Shown in pieces: positions 13,701 to 23,700 of a stretch of DNA of 64,000 nucleotides. A program made the position numbers and the translations under genes. The DNA is from Liolophura sinensis (lineage: Eukaryota > Mollusca > Polyplacophora > Chitonida > Chitonidae): NCBI RefSeq assembly GCF_032854445.1, contig NC_088295.1, positions 13,317,385 to 13,381,384 of the forward strand, written 5' to 3'. Position 1 is the stretch's first letter. Each line of letters starts with the position of its first letter. The notes under the pieces are model-generated. The model saw only the letters and a program-made list of their open reading frames with translations, made no database searches and had not been told where the DNA came from.

Positions 13701-14392
13701 GATTGCTAACAAGAATATCATAGTCCTTTGATGATCCCTGCAAATATAAGAAATTGTTTACTAGGGTGACTCAACATAAAAACGATAAAGATTCAATGAT
13801 GATCCAGTGACAATGGGAACTCTGCAAGTACCCCACTGCAGAACTCATTTTGTTGATGTCAAATGTTCATATTCCTGGGCCCACTATGACTTTGTAGATC
13901 AATTTTTCATAACTTTTCTCCTAAATCATGACGCCTTATTGCAAGAAATGTTTAGAAACAAAGTTTTGTAAATGTGGCCTCAGGTCAACATGATGACATC
14001 ACATTTAAGATAATTAAACATAGTGCTTGTAGAATCTGATATATTGTTACATTGTGGATGTTGTTCTATAATCGGTTTTTGATGTAATAATGACTCAAGG
14101 TCCAACTGCACACAAGCAGTTTACTCACAGGTTTAAAAGACTTACCACCTCTCCATTATTTCATCTTAAAAGTGTATTCAAGATAATGAATGGTTTATTG
14201 TACACACTACTAAGTGAAGAAGCCTGAAGATCACAGCACAATAAAAATTTCTTAGTACTGGTACTTGGATGGTACCTTTAACACTCTGAATACAAGACTG
14301 AGTTGATTACATCATCACACTGAGTTCACAAAACTTACTTTTTTATACTGGTCGAGTATATTAAAGATGTTAGCATCCATTTTAGCATCCAT
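1778..14392 (-). CDS. RRN3: RRN3 / TIF-IA, RNA polymerase I initiation factor (15 coding exons)
   Basis: Nucleolar factor that makes RNA polymerase I competent to start rRNA transcription by bridging Pol I to the promoter-bound factor. Coding exons in transcript order: 14339-14392, 13681-13737, 9226-9315, 7905-8034, 7244-7367, 6266-6434, 5984-6058, 5613-5748, 5111-5241, 4557-4687, 4223-4428, 3199-3307, 2780-2920, 2093-2168, 1778-1891. All junctions are GT-AG, keep frame, and total 1743 nt (580 aa; human about 651). Family blocks seen: LVSAHTVYLR, PTHASCHVQF (residues 303-312), HGPFYSVCQA (408-417), SRLNPLRFSIP, FFPFDPYLL and the acidic DEDDFLPE near the end. The HEAT-repeat core is complete. 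The start is the first in-frame ATG in exon 14339-14399; an exon further 5' may extend it (see 15574). The acidic linker and C-terminal tail are shorter than in vertebrates. Confidence 0.95.
2640..2725 (+). mobile_element. SINE 3' fragment
   Basis: Carries 'ggtttcctgccaccataatgc...' and 'ttgagtacagtattaaac', the degraded 3' body shared with the elements at 3435 and 10555. Lies in an RRN3 intron. Confidence 0.5.
3435..3592 (+). mobile_element. SINE 3' part, 'ttgagtatggcgta' type
   Basis: Body 'gcaacctgcggatggttgcaggtttcc', 'tttcctcccaccatattgctg', then 'aagtgaaatattcttgagtatggcgta' and an A/T-rich tail 'caccaatcaaataaatt'. It matches, in opposite orientation, the fuller copy at 10555-10795. 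Confidence 0.75.
3797..4145 (-). mobile_element. tRNA-headed SINE, 'gacgttaaacccc' type, near full length
   Basis: On the minus strand, from 4145 down: a tRNA-like head (GGATAGCTCAGTTGGTAGA A box, B box 'gatccagggtcaatcctgg'), a body with 'cagcatgaaggggatagtgca', and a 3' end 'catatgactgaaaaattgtt...acgttaaaccccaatcactcactcactc'. It is colinear end to end with the plus-strand copy at 20409-20778. Inserted in an RRN3 intron. Confidence 0.9.
6810..7130 (-). mobile_element. tRNA-headed SINE, second 'gtcatatga' family
   Basis: On the minus strand the head has B box 'gatcaaacccgggtcaggtt'. The body carries 'aggttagaacaaggaaactgg', 'gtataaggtgactgggtggggtgtcttcgacatgatac' and ends near 'atcatatgactgaaaaatt'. 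It matches the plus-strand copies at 51180-51540 and 63245-63510. Confidence 0.75.
9757..9968 (-). repeat. Dispersed repeat family A, copy 1
   Basis: On the minus strand it shares 'agggctgtgcac', 'taagaatcaccatt', 'ggttctgtatgttcaatgtgtcaaac', 'aaacctctgc' and 'tggactatt' in the same order with 12880-13030 on the plus strand. No coding potential or tRNA head is seen. Confidence 0.75.
10555..10795 (-). mobile_element. tRNA-headed SINE, 'ttgagtatggcgta' type, near full length
   Basis: On the minus strand the head reads GGGGCCTCCATGGCTCAGTT..GGTTAGCGTGC (A box). The body has 'gaccatcc'-type and 'catgctggcttcc' segments, and it ends 'aagtgaaatattcttgagtatggcgtaaaacaccaatcaaataaat'. In an RRN3 intron. 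Confidence 0.85.
11870..11992 (-). mobile_element. SINE head fragment (5' truncated copy of the 3797/20409 family)
   Basis: On the minus strand: 'ccccgttagcacagttggtagagggtctgcttcgg' head and 'gatccagggccaatcctgggttgggtcacacctaaggcctt', after which similarity stops. The 3' body is missing. Confidence 0.8.
12134..12860. repeat. Inverted repeat with 29-bp perfect arms (possible MITE)
   Basis: The arm at 12134-12162 is the exact reverse complement of 12832-12860 (ATGCACTAAGCCACTTAAGA...). The 669-bp interior holds the exon-like ORF at 12675 and a small hairpin at 12566-12595. The arms may be termini of a non-autonomous transposon or two opposed repeat copies. No clear target-site duplication seen. 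Confidence 0.7.
12675..12765 (+). other. Exon-like ORF inside RRN3 intron
   Basis: An ATG in a fair context starts an open frame beginning MAGELVGLCECLVSKKLN and running 30 codons to a donor-like CCAAG|GTATGT. It lies between the two arms of an inverted repeat (12134-12162 and 12832-12860), on the strand opposite RRN3. It could be chance, or a captured first exon of another gene. No family recognised. Confidence 0.25.
12870..13030 (+). repeat. Dispersed repeat family A, copy 2
   Basis: Same ordered blocks as 9757-9968 in the opposite orientation, starting at 'ggtactttccaccccactagagggctgtgcac'. Confidence 0.75.
13255..13495. repeat. 32/33-bp minisatellite
   Basis: About seven tandem units of the form 'tatcaagtaaatttgtgtcttctcaatattg..'. 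The first units are 33 bp; later units change 'agtaaatt' to 'agtcaatt' and alternate 32 and 33 bp through loss of one T. In the RRN3 intron just 3' (plus-strand sense) of the family A copy. Confidence 0.95.
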
Positions 14393-15573
14393 TTTCGCAC
14401 TGTAGCAAACTCCCTTGAAAAATGAAGTAAAAAAAATATGCTTATAATATTAGCCTTTTCACCTATACTGGTCCTGGTGCAATTGATCTTTACCAAAGAA
14501 GTCTGACAGTGATTGAATTCAAAATAAACTTCAACTTGTTAGAAATGTACATGGCCTTTGTGTCAGTCAGAATCTTCATGGACATCTGTCTGACCCTAGA
14601 ACCCACATAACTAAATTTCATTCATAAGTGGGCAATATCAGAATTTAAATAAATACAAAAAACATGTCAGATGTTAAGTTTTAGAGAACTGACTCAGTGA
14701 GGAAACTTGTTCCTTTCAGTTATGATGCATCATAAATAACACTAAGCAAAAAAATGACATTCTCATTACCATGATCCTACTTTCAGAAGTAAGAAAGTAA
14801 TTGGTTAAAAGTAAAAGATTCAAGAAAACACATGTTGTATTGTAAACAGGATCACGAGTGAAAGTCGTACCGGTACACATAATCATAAAACATAAATAAC
14901 ATCTTGAAGATGACAATACCAAAACATGGCTCTATTAATACAGGGTTTCTTTTTATTTTTTGCTCTTTTTTAACTTTCTCTGTTGCCTCTAGAAGGCATT
15001 AGTAGTAGCCTAAGAATACAATGAAGGAAAAGACTGATACTCAGGCTACTAATGTCCATACTCTGTCAGTGCCATTATCTTGAACCTTTTAATAATATCA
15101 TACAGCTAGGATATTACGGCTAGAAATAATACTTGTGCAGCTTACAGCTCTAATGACATATCTTTCCACAAATGATACAAATGTTATATTTTTGGCTAAT
15201 CTCTGGGACACATGTAGGCCTACGTCATAATGTGTAGGTCCTATCTGTTGAATGTACAGAGACCATCATATATCATGCATTTCGGCTCTACCCAAAACAC
15301 TAGCTGACCAGCACCCGAAAGCAGCGAGTCAAACAAAATGCAATACAAGGTCAATAAAATGACAAACATAATTTGTCTATTTTAAAGTCTATTTATTTAT
15401 GTATTTATGTATATTCAAGTCTATATAATTCAACATGTGATATATTTAGTGAACAGCTGTAACACAAGCCAATGTTTAACACAAGAGCCTTACTCCTTAG
15501 GCTACACATATCTAGTTTTGAGATGATATAGTGACCATATTTACAATAAAATTCAACGGTTCTATTTACTTAC

Positions 15574-15690
15574 GTTACTGTTCCAATCTTTAAGATGCCT
15601 TTACTGTTTGTCAAGTTTTCCAACGCGCAGAATAAGACGACTAACTGCTGTGCAAGTCTGCTTGAACATCTTCGCTCTCTGTTGTGTTGT
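15574..15690 (-). other. RRN3: Probable RRN3 first exon (5' UTR or N-terminal coding)
   Basis: On the minus strand a good donor (AAC|GTAAGT, exon edge at 15574) faces the acceptor of exon 14339-14399. Read in the RRN3 frame, the segment just before the donor gives SKGILKIGTVT. The GTVT resembles the conserved 'GGTVTEV' that I remember preceding the YKKG motif in vertebrate RRN3. The frame is open for about 33 codons but has no ATG after its upstream stop. A short out-of-frame ATG reading frame lies in the same exon. So this is either leader, or coding from a further exon or a non-AUG start. The 5' edge is not defined. Confidence 0.4.
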
Positions 15691-15699
15691 TACCCCACG

Positions 15700-17734
15700 T
15701 GTGAATAAATCGCCAGATGGCGCATACCAAGTCCTTCGTTTAAAGGAACATTGGGCTGTCCTAATTTCCACAACAGGTCCAGATAAACATGGATAGTTTA
15801 TATGGTTTTAAAATTGTTCGAATAAGCCATTTTCTTGTGAAAATCTCTTATTTCACATGGAATTTACAGCAAAATTAAATGAAAAACAGATAAGAGTTTT
15901 CTCCCTTGATTCTACTTGTCAATTATTTAGGTCAGCATGTTTTAAGCCAATCAAATGGGAGATCAGCATTTGGTGCATCACATTTCAGCGGAGATTTCGA
16001 ATGGCATCACTGCTGGTTTCGAAGGTAATATTTGTCACCTTATCGTAAGGCAAAGTTAACTTTATTCCGATTTGCTATGTGTTTTATTGGAATCCACGGT
16101 CAGAATAAATGCACAAGATAGTACCATCCTTTATAGCTGTATTTTGTGCTGATTAACGAGGAAGTTGTTCCGCGGGTAAATATCACGATTTTACCGACAT
16201 GTGCAGACATATTCTTCGGCAAGAGCGTTGTGAACTTAGCAGATGTTCCTTACTTGGTGACAGTGTATCTTTACAGACTTGCATGTTTCTGTATGATAAC
16301 ACCAAATTTCACTTCGGCTCTGAGAAGTATATCTGGTTGTTGACACTATGCATTGTTATGTAAACTCACGCTGACACAAGAGCAGTTGCGCCATCAACAC
16401 CGTTTTGACATGAATGATTTATCGTTGTTGAGCTGGATTCTGTTAGTCAGTTTCAAATTTTACGTAACTCGGTTGTCTCAGTGTTGAACAATTAAATTTC
16501 ACTAGCGAGAGAAGTGAGGGAAAAAGTAATGTAAGTGGTCATTTTGTCAGTAGGTTACGGCCAGTTTCTGTTCTAAATATGTGCATCTTGGTACAATAGC
16601 ATAATATTAAGAAAACATAGGTTAATCATTCAATTGGTCATGTATTTTCCCAGGGTTCTACCGGGTTTCCTTCCACCATAATGCTGCCTGTCGTCGTATA
16701 AGTGAAATATTTATTAGAGTATTTCAATAACTAAATAGATAATCATTTACTATGATAGCTCAATTAAATTAACTGTTGGGGTCTATTTTCAGCATTTTCT
16801 GATATTTTCCTGCTTTAGTGCTCAATTACCAAACTGGAAAAATCCAGTTGGTCCTTTGCAGGATGACATGGGTTTTTAAATCCATTTTGAATCGACAGCA
16901 CACCCAGATTTCTGGTGTGAACTAAAGTGAATAGGACCTTCATTATAACCCCTGCAAGTATAAATCTTTTCCCAAGTCAAACGGTTGGTGAAATCCAAAG
17001 AAATATTGCCTTCTGCCTGGTCACACTCACATTGTGCAGTCATGACAAGTCGAAGGTACTAAAATCTTGGAACCATGAGTGACAGCATAGATATCAACCT
17101 AAAAACCATGCTGTAAGTGTTATATGGCAAGTTTAGTGAGTGTCACCAAGGGTAGATTGGGAACCAGAATTTGCCCAGTTATTCGAATGAGAGAAGTTAG
17201 GGCTAGCAGTTGTGAAGAGTCAGAGGTCAACATTTGTTTACATCTTCTATATACAGCAAGCCTGAAATGGATTTAAACTTGTATGAGTGATTGAAAAGAC
17301 CAATCTCTTAGTCCATGCAACAGCTGGCATGTTCTGCTGTTTAAGAGTGTATTTATAGACCTAATTCATTCTGCAAAGTGCCTTGCGTAATGTACCGACT
17401 GAATTTTTCAGTTCAGTGATTAAATGGTGGAGCAGATAAACGGAAAACAATTGCTGAAAATAGATTGCAACATTTTATTGAATATCAGTGTGAACGAGTA
17501 AACTTTTTTGTCTTGCAAGACATCAGGGATTCTAGTCATTCCATACCCAATATGTATATGGTATATACTGGATACCATCTTTTGTCAAGTAGGAAATGTT
17601 TTATGAGAACATGTAACTTAACATATAGATCTCTAATGAAAAATATTTGAAGGTAAATGGCATATATATATATGATGGAAAGAGACCATGCTTGGCTATA
17701 TGAATATAGATTATGTGATATTTACTTAATACAG
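15700..17734. promoter_or_regulatory. Divergent RRN3/CEP95 promoter interval
   Basis: RRN3 (minus) and CEP95 (plus) are head to head across this interval. A plausible CEP95 leader exon ends at 16024 (TTCGAAG|GTAATA). Joined to the acceptor at 17734, its ATG at 16001 gives only a short upstream reading frame that stops at once, so it would be untranslated leader or a uORF. Otherwise I see AT-rich sequence and one SINE fragment. No TATA box or initiator could be assigned with confidence. Confidence 0.35.
16640..16745 (+). mobile_element. SINE 3' fragment
   Basis: 'gggtttccttccaccataatgctgcc' followed by 'cgtcgtataagtgaaatatt' identifies a decayed 3' part of the 3435/10555 family, inside the RRN3/CEP95 divergent interval. 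Confidence 0.65.
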
Positions 17735-17752
17735 CTTTGCTAAAGGACAAAC

Positions 17753-20700
17753 ATGGCTGACTTAGATGTAGGTGAGTTTTTTTGAAAATGTTTTCTTTGA
17801 ATAGTTTTAATCAAACTGTCATGAATGTGACTTCTACATTACTGTGAAGACAAACTTTTATCAATAAATTTGTTGGAACTGTGATGATTTATTGACCCAT
17901 GTTTCACAGAAATACCTGGCTTAAAAATGGCCTGCTCGTGCAAGATCAGTTTCTCGTGGGTGGAGTTCGAATTGTAAATGCCCATATATATATAGTTATT
18001 TTCATATATGATATACAGTTTGTGTACAGTTAAAAGTTACAGATAAAGGATACACGCACTCCTCCAATAGGATTAATGAAGATTCCAGGCTAGACTTACT
18101 TTTGTGGATATTCATTCTTGTGTTAAATGATTTCTTTTTGTTCTTCTCAAATTGATTACAACAGTAAACATGCCAGAGGTGTATAAAATATAAATTATTA
18201 TCATGATATCATTCTCAGGTTTAGTCCAGCTGGCCAACAGTATTTTGGATCAGTTGCACATATCTAACCACATTTCCAGTCTAAATGATCTGACATCCGT
18301 TGTGTTTGCACTGATTTATGAAGGCCTTTGTGGTGAACGCATTCCTGGTAAGTAAACAATATACAGTGTAGTTCGATAATGAATGTACAACTATTGCCTG
18401 ACCAGTTTTGATTATTTATTGCTGACAGTCAGCATAACTACACATTATTTTTTAGCTGATGCATTTAATTTTGCCTTCATTGATTGTTTTTCCAGAAAAT
18501 TTACATGCGTGTATCCTTAATTATGTATTAATACATGCATTGTCAGGTTGTGTTCATTGATATTCATTGATAATAATATAGCAGATGTAAATAACATTAT
18601 TTGTTTACCTCATGTCAGATATTTTCCTGTATGTATTTAACGTGAATAGTACAAACATCTAGGGTTATGTTCCTGTGAGGTGATATACATGCACAGTGCA
18701 TATGTACCTCTTATATTTATCAACTTTTTCTTAATAATTGAGGAGATGTGTTGTATCTGAGCTATTTGACCTAACAGTAGATGTCCTATCCTACCCACAG
18801 ATCTATATTTTTATGCTTGCATTATCCACTTGTCCTCATGTTTTATGTGGTGACAGATCTGATTCAGAAGCCACGCAGTCATCAGGAAGAGGTGCACAAC
18901 TGTCAGCTGGTGATTGATGCCTTGTCCATGGATGTCCTGCACACATCACTGTCACACATCACAGGAGAGGACTTGGCAGCTGGGGACCAGATCGCTGTCA
19001 GTAACATGCTGGAGATCTTTTCTGGGCTGATGGAGTATATCCTCAACAAAATAGAGAGTGACATCTCTAGTACAGATGGTAGGCCACTGGAGAGTCCTAA
19101 CAGGCTGCAAATTTAACCTATGTCACTGTGCAAAGCCACTGTCTTCTGCCATGTAAAAGCAAAGCTTGTTTGAGATGGTTAAATATAAAGCCAGCTGAAT
19201 GTTTCTTACCTGAAATATACCGATATAATTGAAATTGACTCACCATATACAGTGAGTTAATGACCTAAGAACATCTCCCTGGATATTGCTGTGCTACATC
19301 AAGCATTCTGATCTATGGCTTTATGCGGTTTTGATGACATTGGGAATATCCCTGAAAAAGAATGAAATGTAAACATACTATATGCATCCCAGTTCACTTG
19401 CATATTTTAAATTCAACTGTCTGTCGTCATTCTTGTCTTATAACCATTGTTTCAATAATGTGTGTGTTAAAATAGTGTTACTGTTGCATGAATCAGGGGA
19501 TCCTGGCTTTGAGGTTGAGGAAGATCCAGATGCTCTCTCCTCCAACATTATTGATGATATACTAGAAAAAGAACTTGAAAAGTCTAGAGAGCCTCAACAG
19601 TTGAGTGCCACTTGGCCAAGCAAGCCACCAGCAGGTAGTCAAACCCACAACAGAATTAATGCACGGTAAGATTCTTCACATGTTATGTTTATATAAGCTA
19701 TAGGTCTTTAACACAATAATAATGATCCTGGTGGTAGGGTTTAATGGCGGAGAAAAGTGGTCAGAGCTTTGCTGGACCAGAACACCTCTCCAAGAACCTG
19801 CAGGAGAATTTCTGGACTAAATTTATCTCGATGAACTTGAGATTGTGACACTGTGCCATTCCTTATTAACATTTTTATTTATGGGCTATTACACCAGGGA
19901 AATGCACTTGTTTGATTTGATTGTCGATATAGCTTCATTGCTCTTTAGCCTCCTTTCAGTGAATTTTGTAATGTTTTTATATTGTTCAGTTTCATTGGGT
20001 TAAAGCATTGTTCTTGCTACAGTTAGTTCTTTGTCAGGTACATGTACCTGATAAAGATGTTAATTTTCTCTGGCCACTTCACCCGTTCAAACATGATCAC
20101 CGTCATAATAAGTGAAACATTCAGTACTGAATTTAAAAAGCAGTCAAACTTTTTTGAAACTAAAATAGTTTTTTTTCTGCCTTTTCTTTATTTTTGTAGA
20201 GAGCGATCTCCTGGTCATTTGAAGACGAGCAGTATGGCGACTGTGCAAGCACCAGCCACATGGGCCACCTCAACTGGTAAGATTAAGTTCCACGAGGTGT
20301 AATTCACTGGACCTATACCATCCTTTAATTCTTCAGAACTTGGCTTCTTGCATGGAAGTATATGTATAAGTTAATGTGAAAAGAATAGGGCCTCACTGAA
20401 TTACCAACCGGCCCGGATAGCACAGTTGGTAGAGCGTCCGCTTCGGGACCAGTAGATCCAGGATCAATCCTTGATCGAGTCACACCTAAGACTTTAAAAG
20501 AGGAAGTTGTAACTTCCTCGCTTGACGTTCAGCATGAAGGGGATAGTGCAACTACTGGTTTGACCTGTATAGTATAATGGCTCGGGCGGGGCGGCTTACT
20601 TGCCTTCGGTAAGTCGTCTCAGTGAAACAGCACTAAATAAAAGAGCGGTGGAAATCCGTCCTGCAACAAGGAGACACATTACATGTACATGCACCCTAAG

Positions 20701-23700
20701 GATTCCTTTGTTGTCATATGACTGAAAAATTGTTGAGTACGACGTTAAACCCCAAGCACTCATTCACTCACTCACTGAATTACCTCCCTTGAGTTCACTT
20801 TCCCGCTTAAAAGGTGTGTTTGTAGGAAACAGCTGTGGTGGGGTGGGACCTCCGAGAAAATTGCTTATGGCAAATTTCTGAGTTAAAGCGACATAAGCTA
20901 GAAGACCTAACTTTAAGACAGATTTTCATTTTGTAAACATCTTCGGAGAGCCCTGGATTAACGTTATGTTTTAAAAACATTTGGAGGCAATTGGTCAAAA
21001 TACAACTGGCAGCTCCTGTAATTCTGCCAAATGTATATACTTAGGTTGAAAAACAGACTCCATTTAACGACTCAAGTCTGATATCATGTGTCTCTTCATT
21101 CTGTTACCAAGAAAATATTAGTTACTGTCATGTCACCTATAGACTGCATGCTGTGATAGACGAGGTCCCACTTTTCGTAGTTTCAAGCCTCAGAAAAACC
21201 CTGTTCACGCCCAGTTCAAATCGTTGTCTTTTAACAAGGGAGGTTATTCAGAGCAGACATTTTGATGTATTGTATATTGTCATTTGTTCATAGCTTTTGA
21301 TTCATCTGTGCAGAACAGTGTGCTGAGCATATTTCAAGCATTCTACACTCTTACCTTGTATGTTGCAGCTGTAGGTTCTGGCAGGTTGCACAAGGTACCT
21401 GGTGACAGAGAGGCAACTTTGGGAAGATGTACATTAGACCAAAATGATGGAAGTATGTTTTACACTAATTTCTGACTTCTACTGAGTTATTTTAAATGTT
21501 TATACTTTCTAGCAACCAGCCAGTGTCTACATTTCCAGAATCCTTTACATTTACAAAGCTATTCAATTCTGCAGTACCTGTAGAGTTTACATATACTTTA
21601 GTTCTTTGTTGATGATGTTTATGTGCATATAAATAGAGCTAAATTTTGATAGTCTATAAAGAAAGTTGGTATTCTACTGCTAGCCTTGAATCTGTGATGT
21701 ACTGTGCTTATTTGTTAGGACAGAGGCTAGAGACGACAGACAGCCTGATCAGAGAAGGGGAACTTCTGGAAAAACGGTTAAGAGAACCTCCTGTCCTGGA
21801 TGGACCATCTTCGTCTCAAAGAGGATCAGCAGACGTGAGTGTTATGTATAGCACATGTAGCTATCACTAAGTAATTCTGCCTAGTCCCACTAAATGACAG
21901 TAGCATTACCCGTTTGCTATTTTGCATTGCATCATAGGGAGCTGTATAGTGTTAAAACTTGATCAGTACAAAAGAATTTTGAAGCATTGTACCTTTTCTA
22001 GCTTGATGTTGTGCAGAAATGTTAATGGGTGACACTGAATGTAAATCCTACATGTAGGTAAATGTTTTCTATGTCGCACGTAATTTAAAACCATGTTCAT
22101 TGAAATTTCACATTTTTCTCTGTTATTCAGAATCAGGGAGTGACAAAATTACAATGTCATCATTAATGTGCCTGAACAGTGTGATATATTGTTAATTGCT
22201 ACAGGCTGGGACTCCAGAACTGACCCCTCCCCAGAGATCCATGGGAGCTGCTGCAGAATTTGAACAGGTGGGAGTGAGAGGTCCTTCACAGAGGATAAGA
22301 GACCCAGAGAGAGAATCTGCACAGCTAGGGACTCTGGCAGCCACTGACAATACAGACAGGTTTCATCACACATATACTCATCATCTGTATCACCATTATA
22401 GTGATCCTAGGACAAAGACTGGTAAGTTTAATTATTGTTCGCCTTAAATATACTTCACCATTGGTTACTATCTGTATCATCACTATAGTGACCCCAGTCC
22501 TGAAACAATAAGTGTGATACATATCCTCAAATATTGCAGTATTGTGTGTTGCTTAATTAGGCAATCAAACTATATTCTACCACTTTTATATGGCCCATAT
22601 CTTTATCACACTGTTGTTGTAGGAGCGCATGGATCTAAGAAGGATGACACGGATGTGATAACTGGTTCAAAGGCTACAGTGCCTGTTATCACAGAGCATC
22701 AGCATCACCAGAGAGCATCCAGGTTACCTGAGGATACTGTCTTCACAGGTAATGAATTCAGCTAACTGCACTCTTGGTTTTATATGGTGATAGACTTTTA
22801 CATGACTACTTCTGTTGTGAACTTAAAGTTTGTCCTAAATGTTTATGGTTTGATACTTGACTGCATAACCTATATTCTGTTCTTCCAGAGTCTACTAGGC
22901 TTACCACCCACAGTCGTGCTCAGACAGCTAACCTACTGCCCGGATCTAAAGACCCTGAACCATATAGTCGATCCTTAACTAGGTAAATTGAATCATTATC
23001 ATTGTAAAAATGGAGCTAAAATTTTTCATTAGTGTATCAACTGGTTTTGCATGTATGGCATGGTGAAAATAGAAAAAGTTCTGTTTGTAAATCTGTTGCC
23101 AGCTGTTACAGTGTATATGGGATTGTACTAACTTGCATTGAAATTAAAGGATGTGCCAACCCCAAATTTTTAGAGGAAAATAAATGTCCTAAAGTACATT
23201 CTTATGGTGCTGAAACTTTCTAGTAACTCTTACTCTTAAGTAAAATGAGCAGCTTAGCCACAGACAAATTTTTACAGCATGTCAAATATTAGAGAGTTCA
23301 CCAGTAACTCAAACATGGTTGGTGGTTTATACAGGTCTCCTCCAGTAAAATTGGCACTCTTCATAAAAGTTAAAAATTATTGAGGACAGCATGAAACAAT
23401 AATCAAATATATAAATAAATCTGTTAAATTCTACTTATAGGAAAAGGTCACAGTAAAACTTTAAATGAACAAAAGTCTTGTCATTTTGCAAATGTTGGCA
23501 TCCCACATGACGGTGTCGATATGAATTTTGCTGAAAGGAAAATTATGAGATATTTTCTTTTATAAAAATGTAATACCAAGCAGCACATGTATAAATTACA
23601 CATTCCCTATGTTATTAACTTTCAGGTTGCATTCTTCTGATGTCAGGAGCAAACCTCCTCAGTATGACAACCTTAAAGCTACTGTGGAGAAAACAGTTCA

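Noticed and set aside
20409..20490. tRNA gene at the SINE head (also at 4145, 10795, 11992 and 63249)
   Set aside because: A and B boxes are present, but the acceptor stem and anticodon arm do not close and a SINE body follows.
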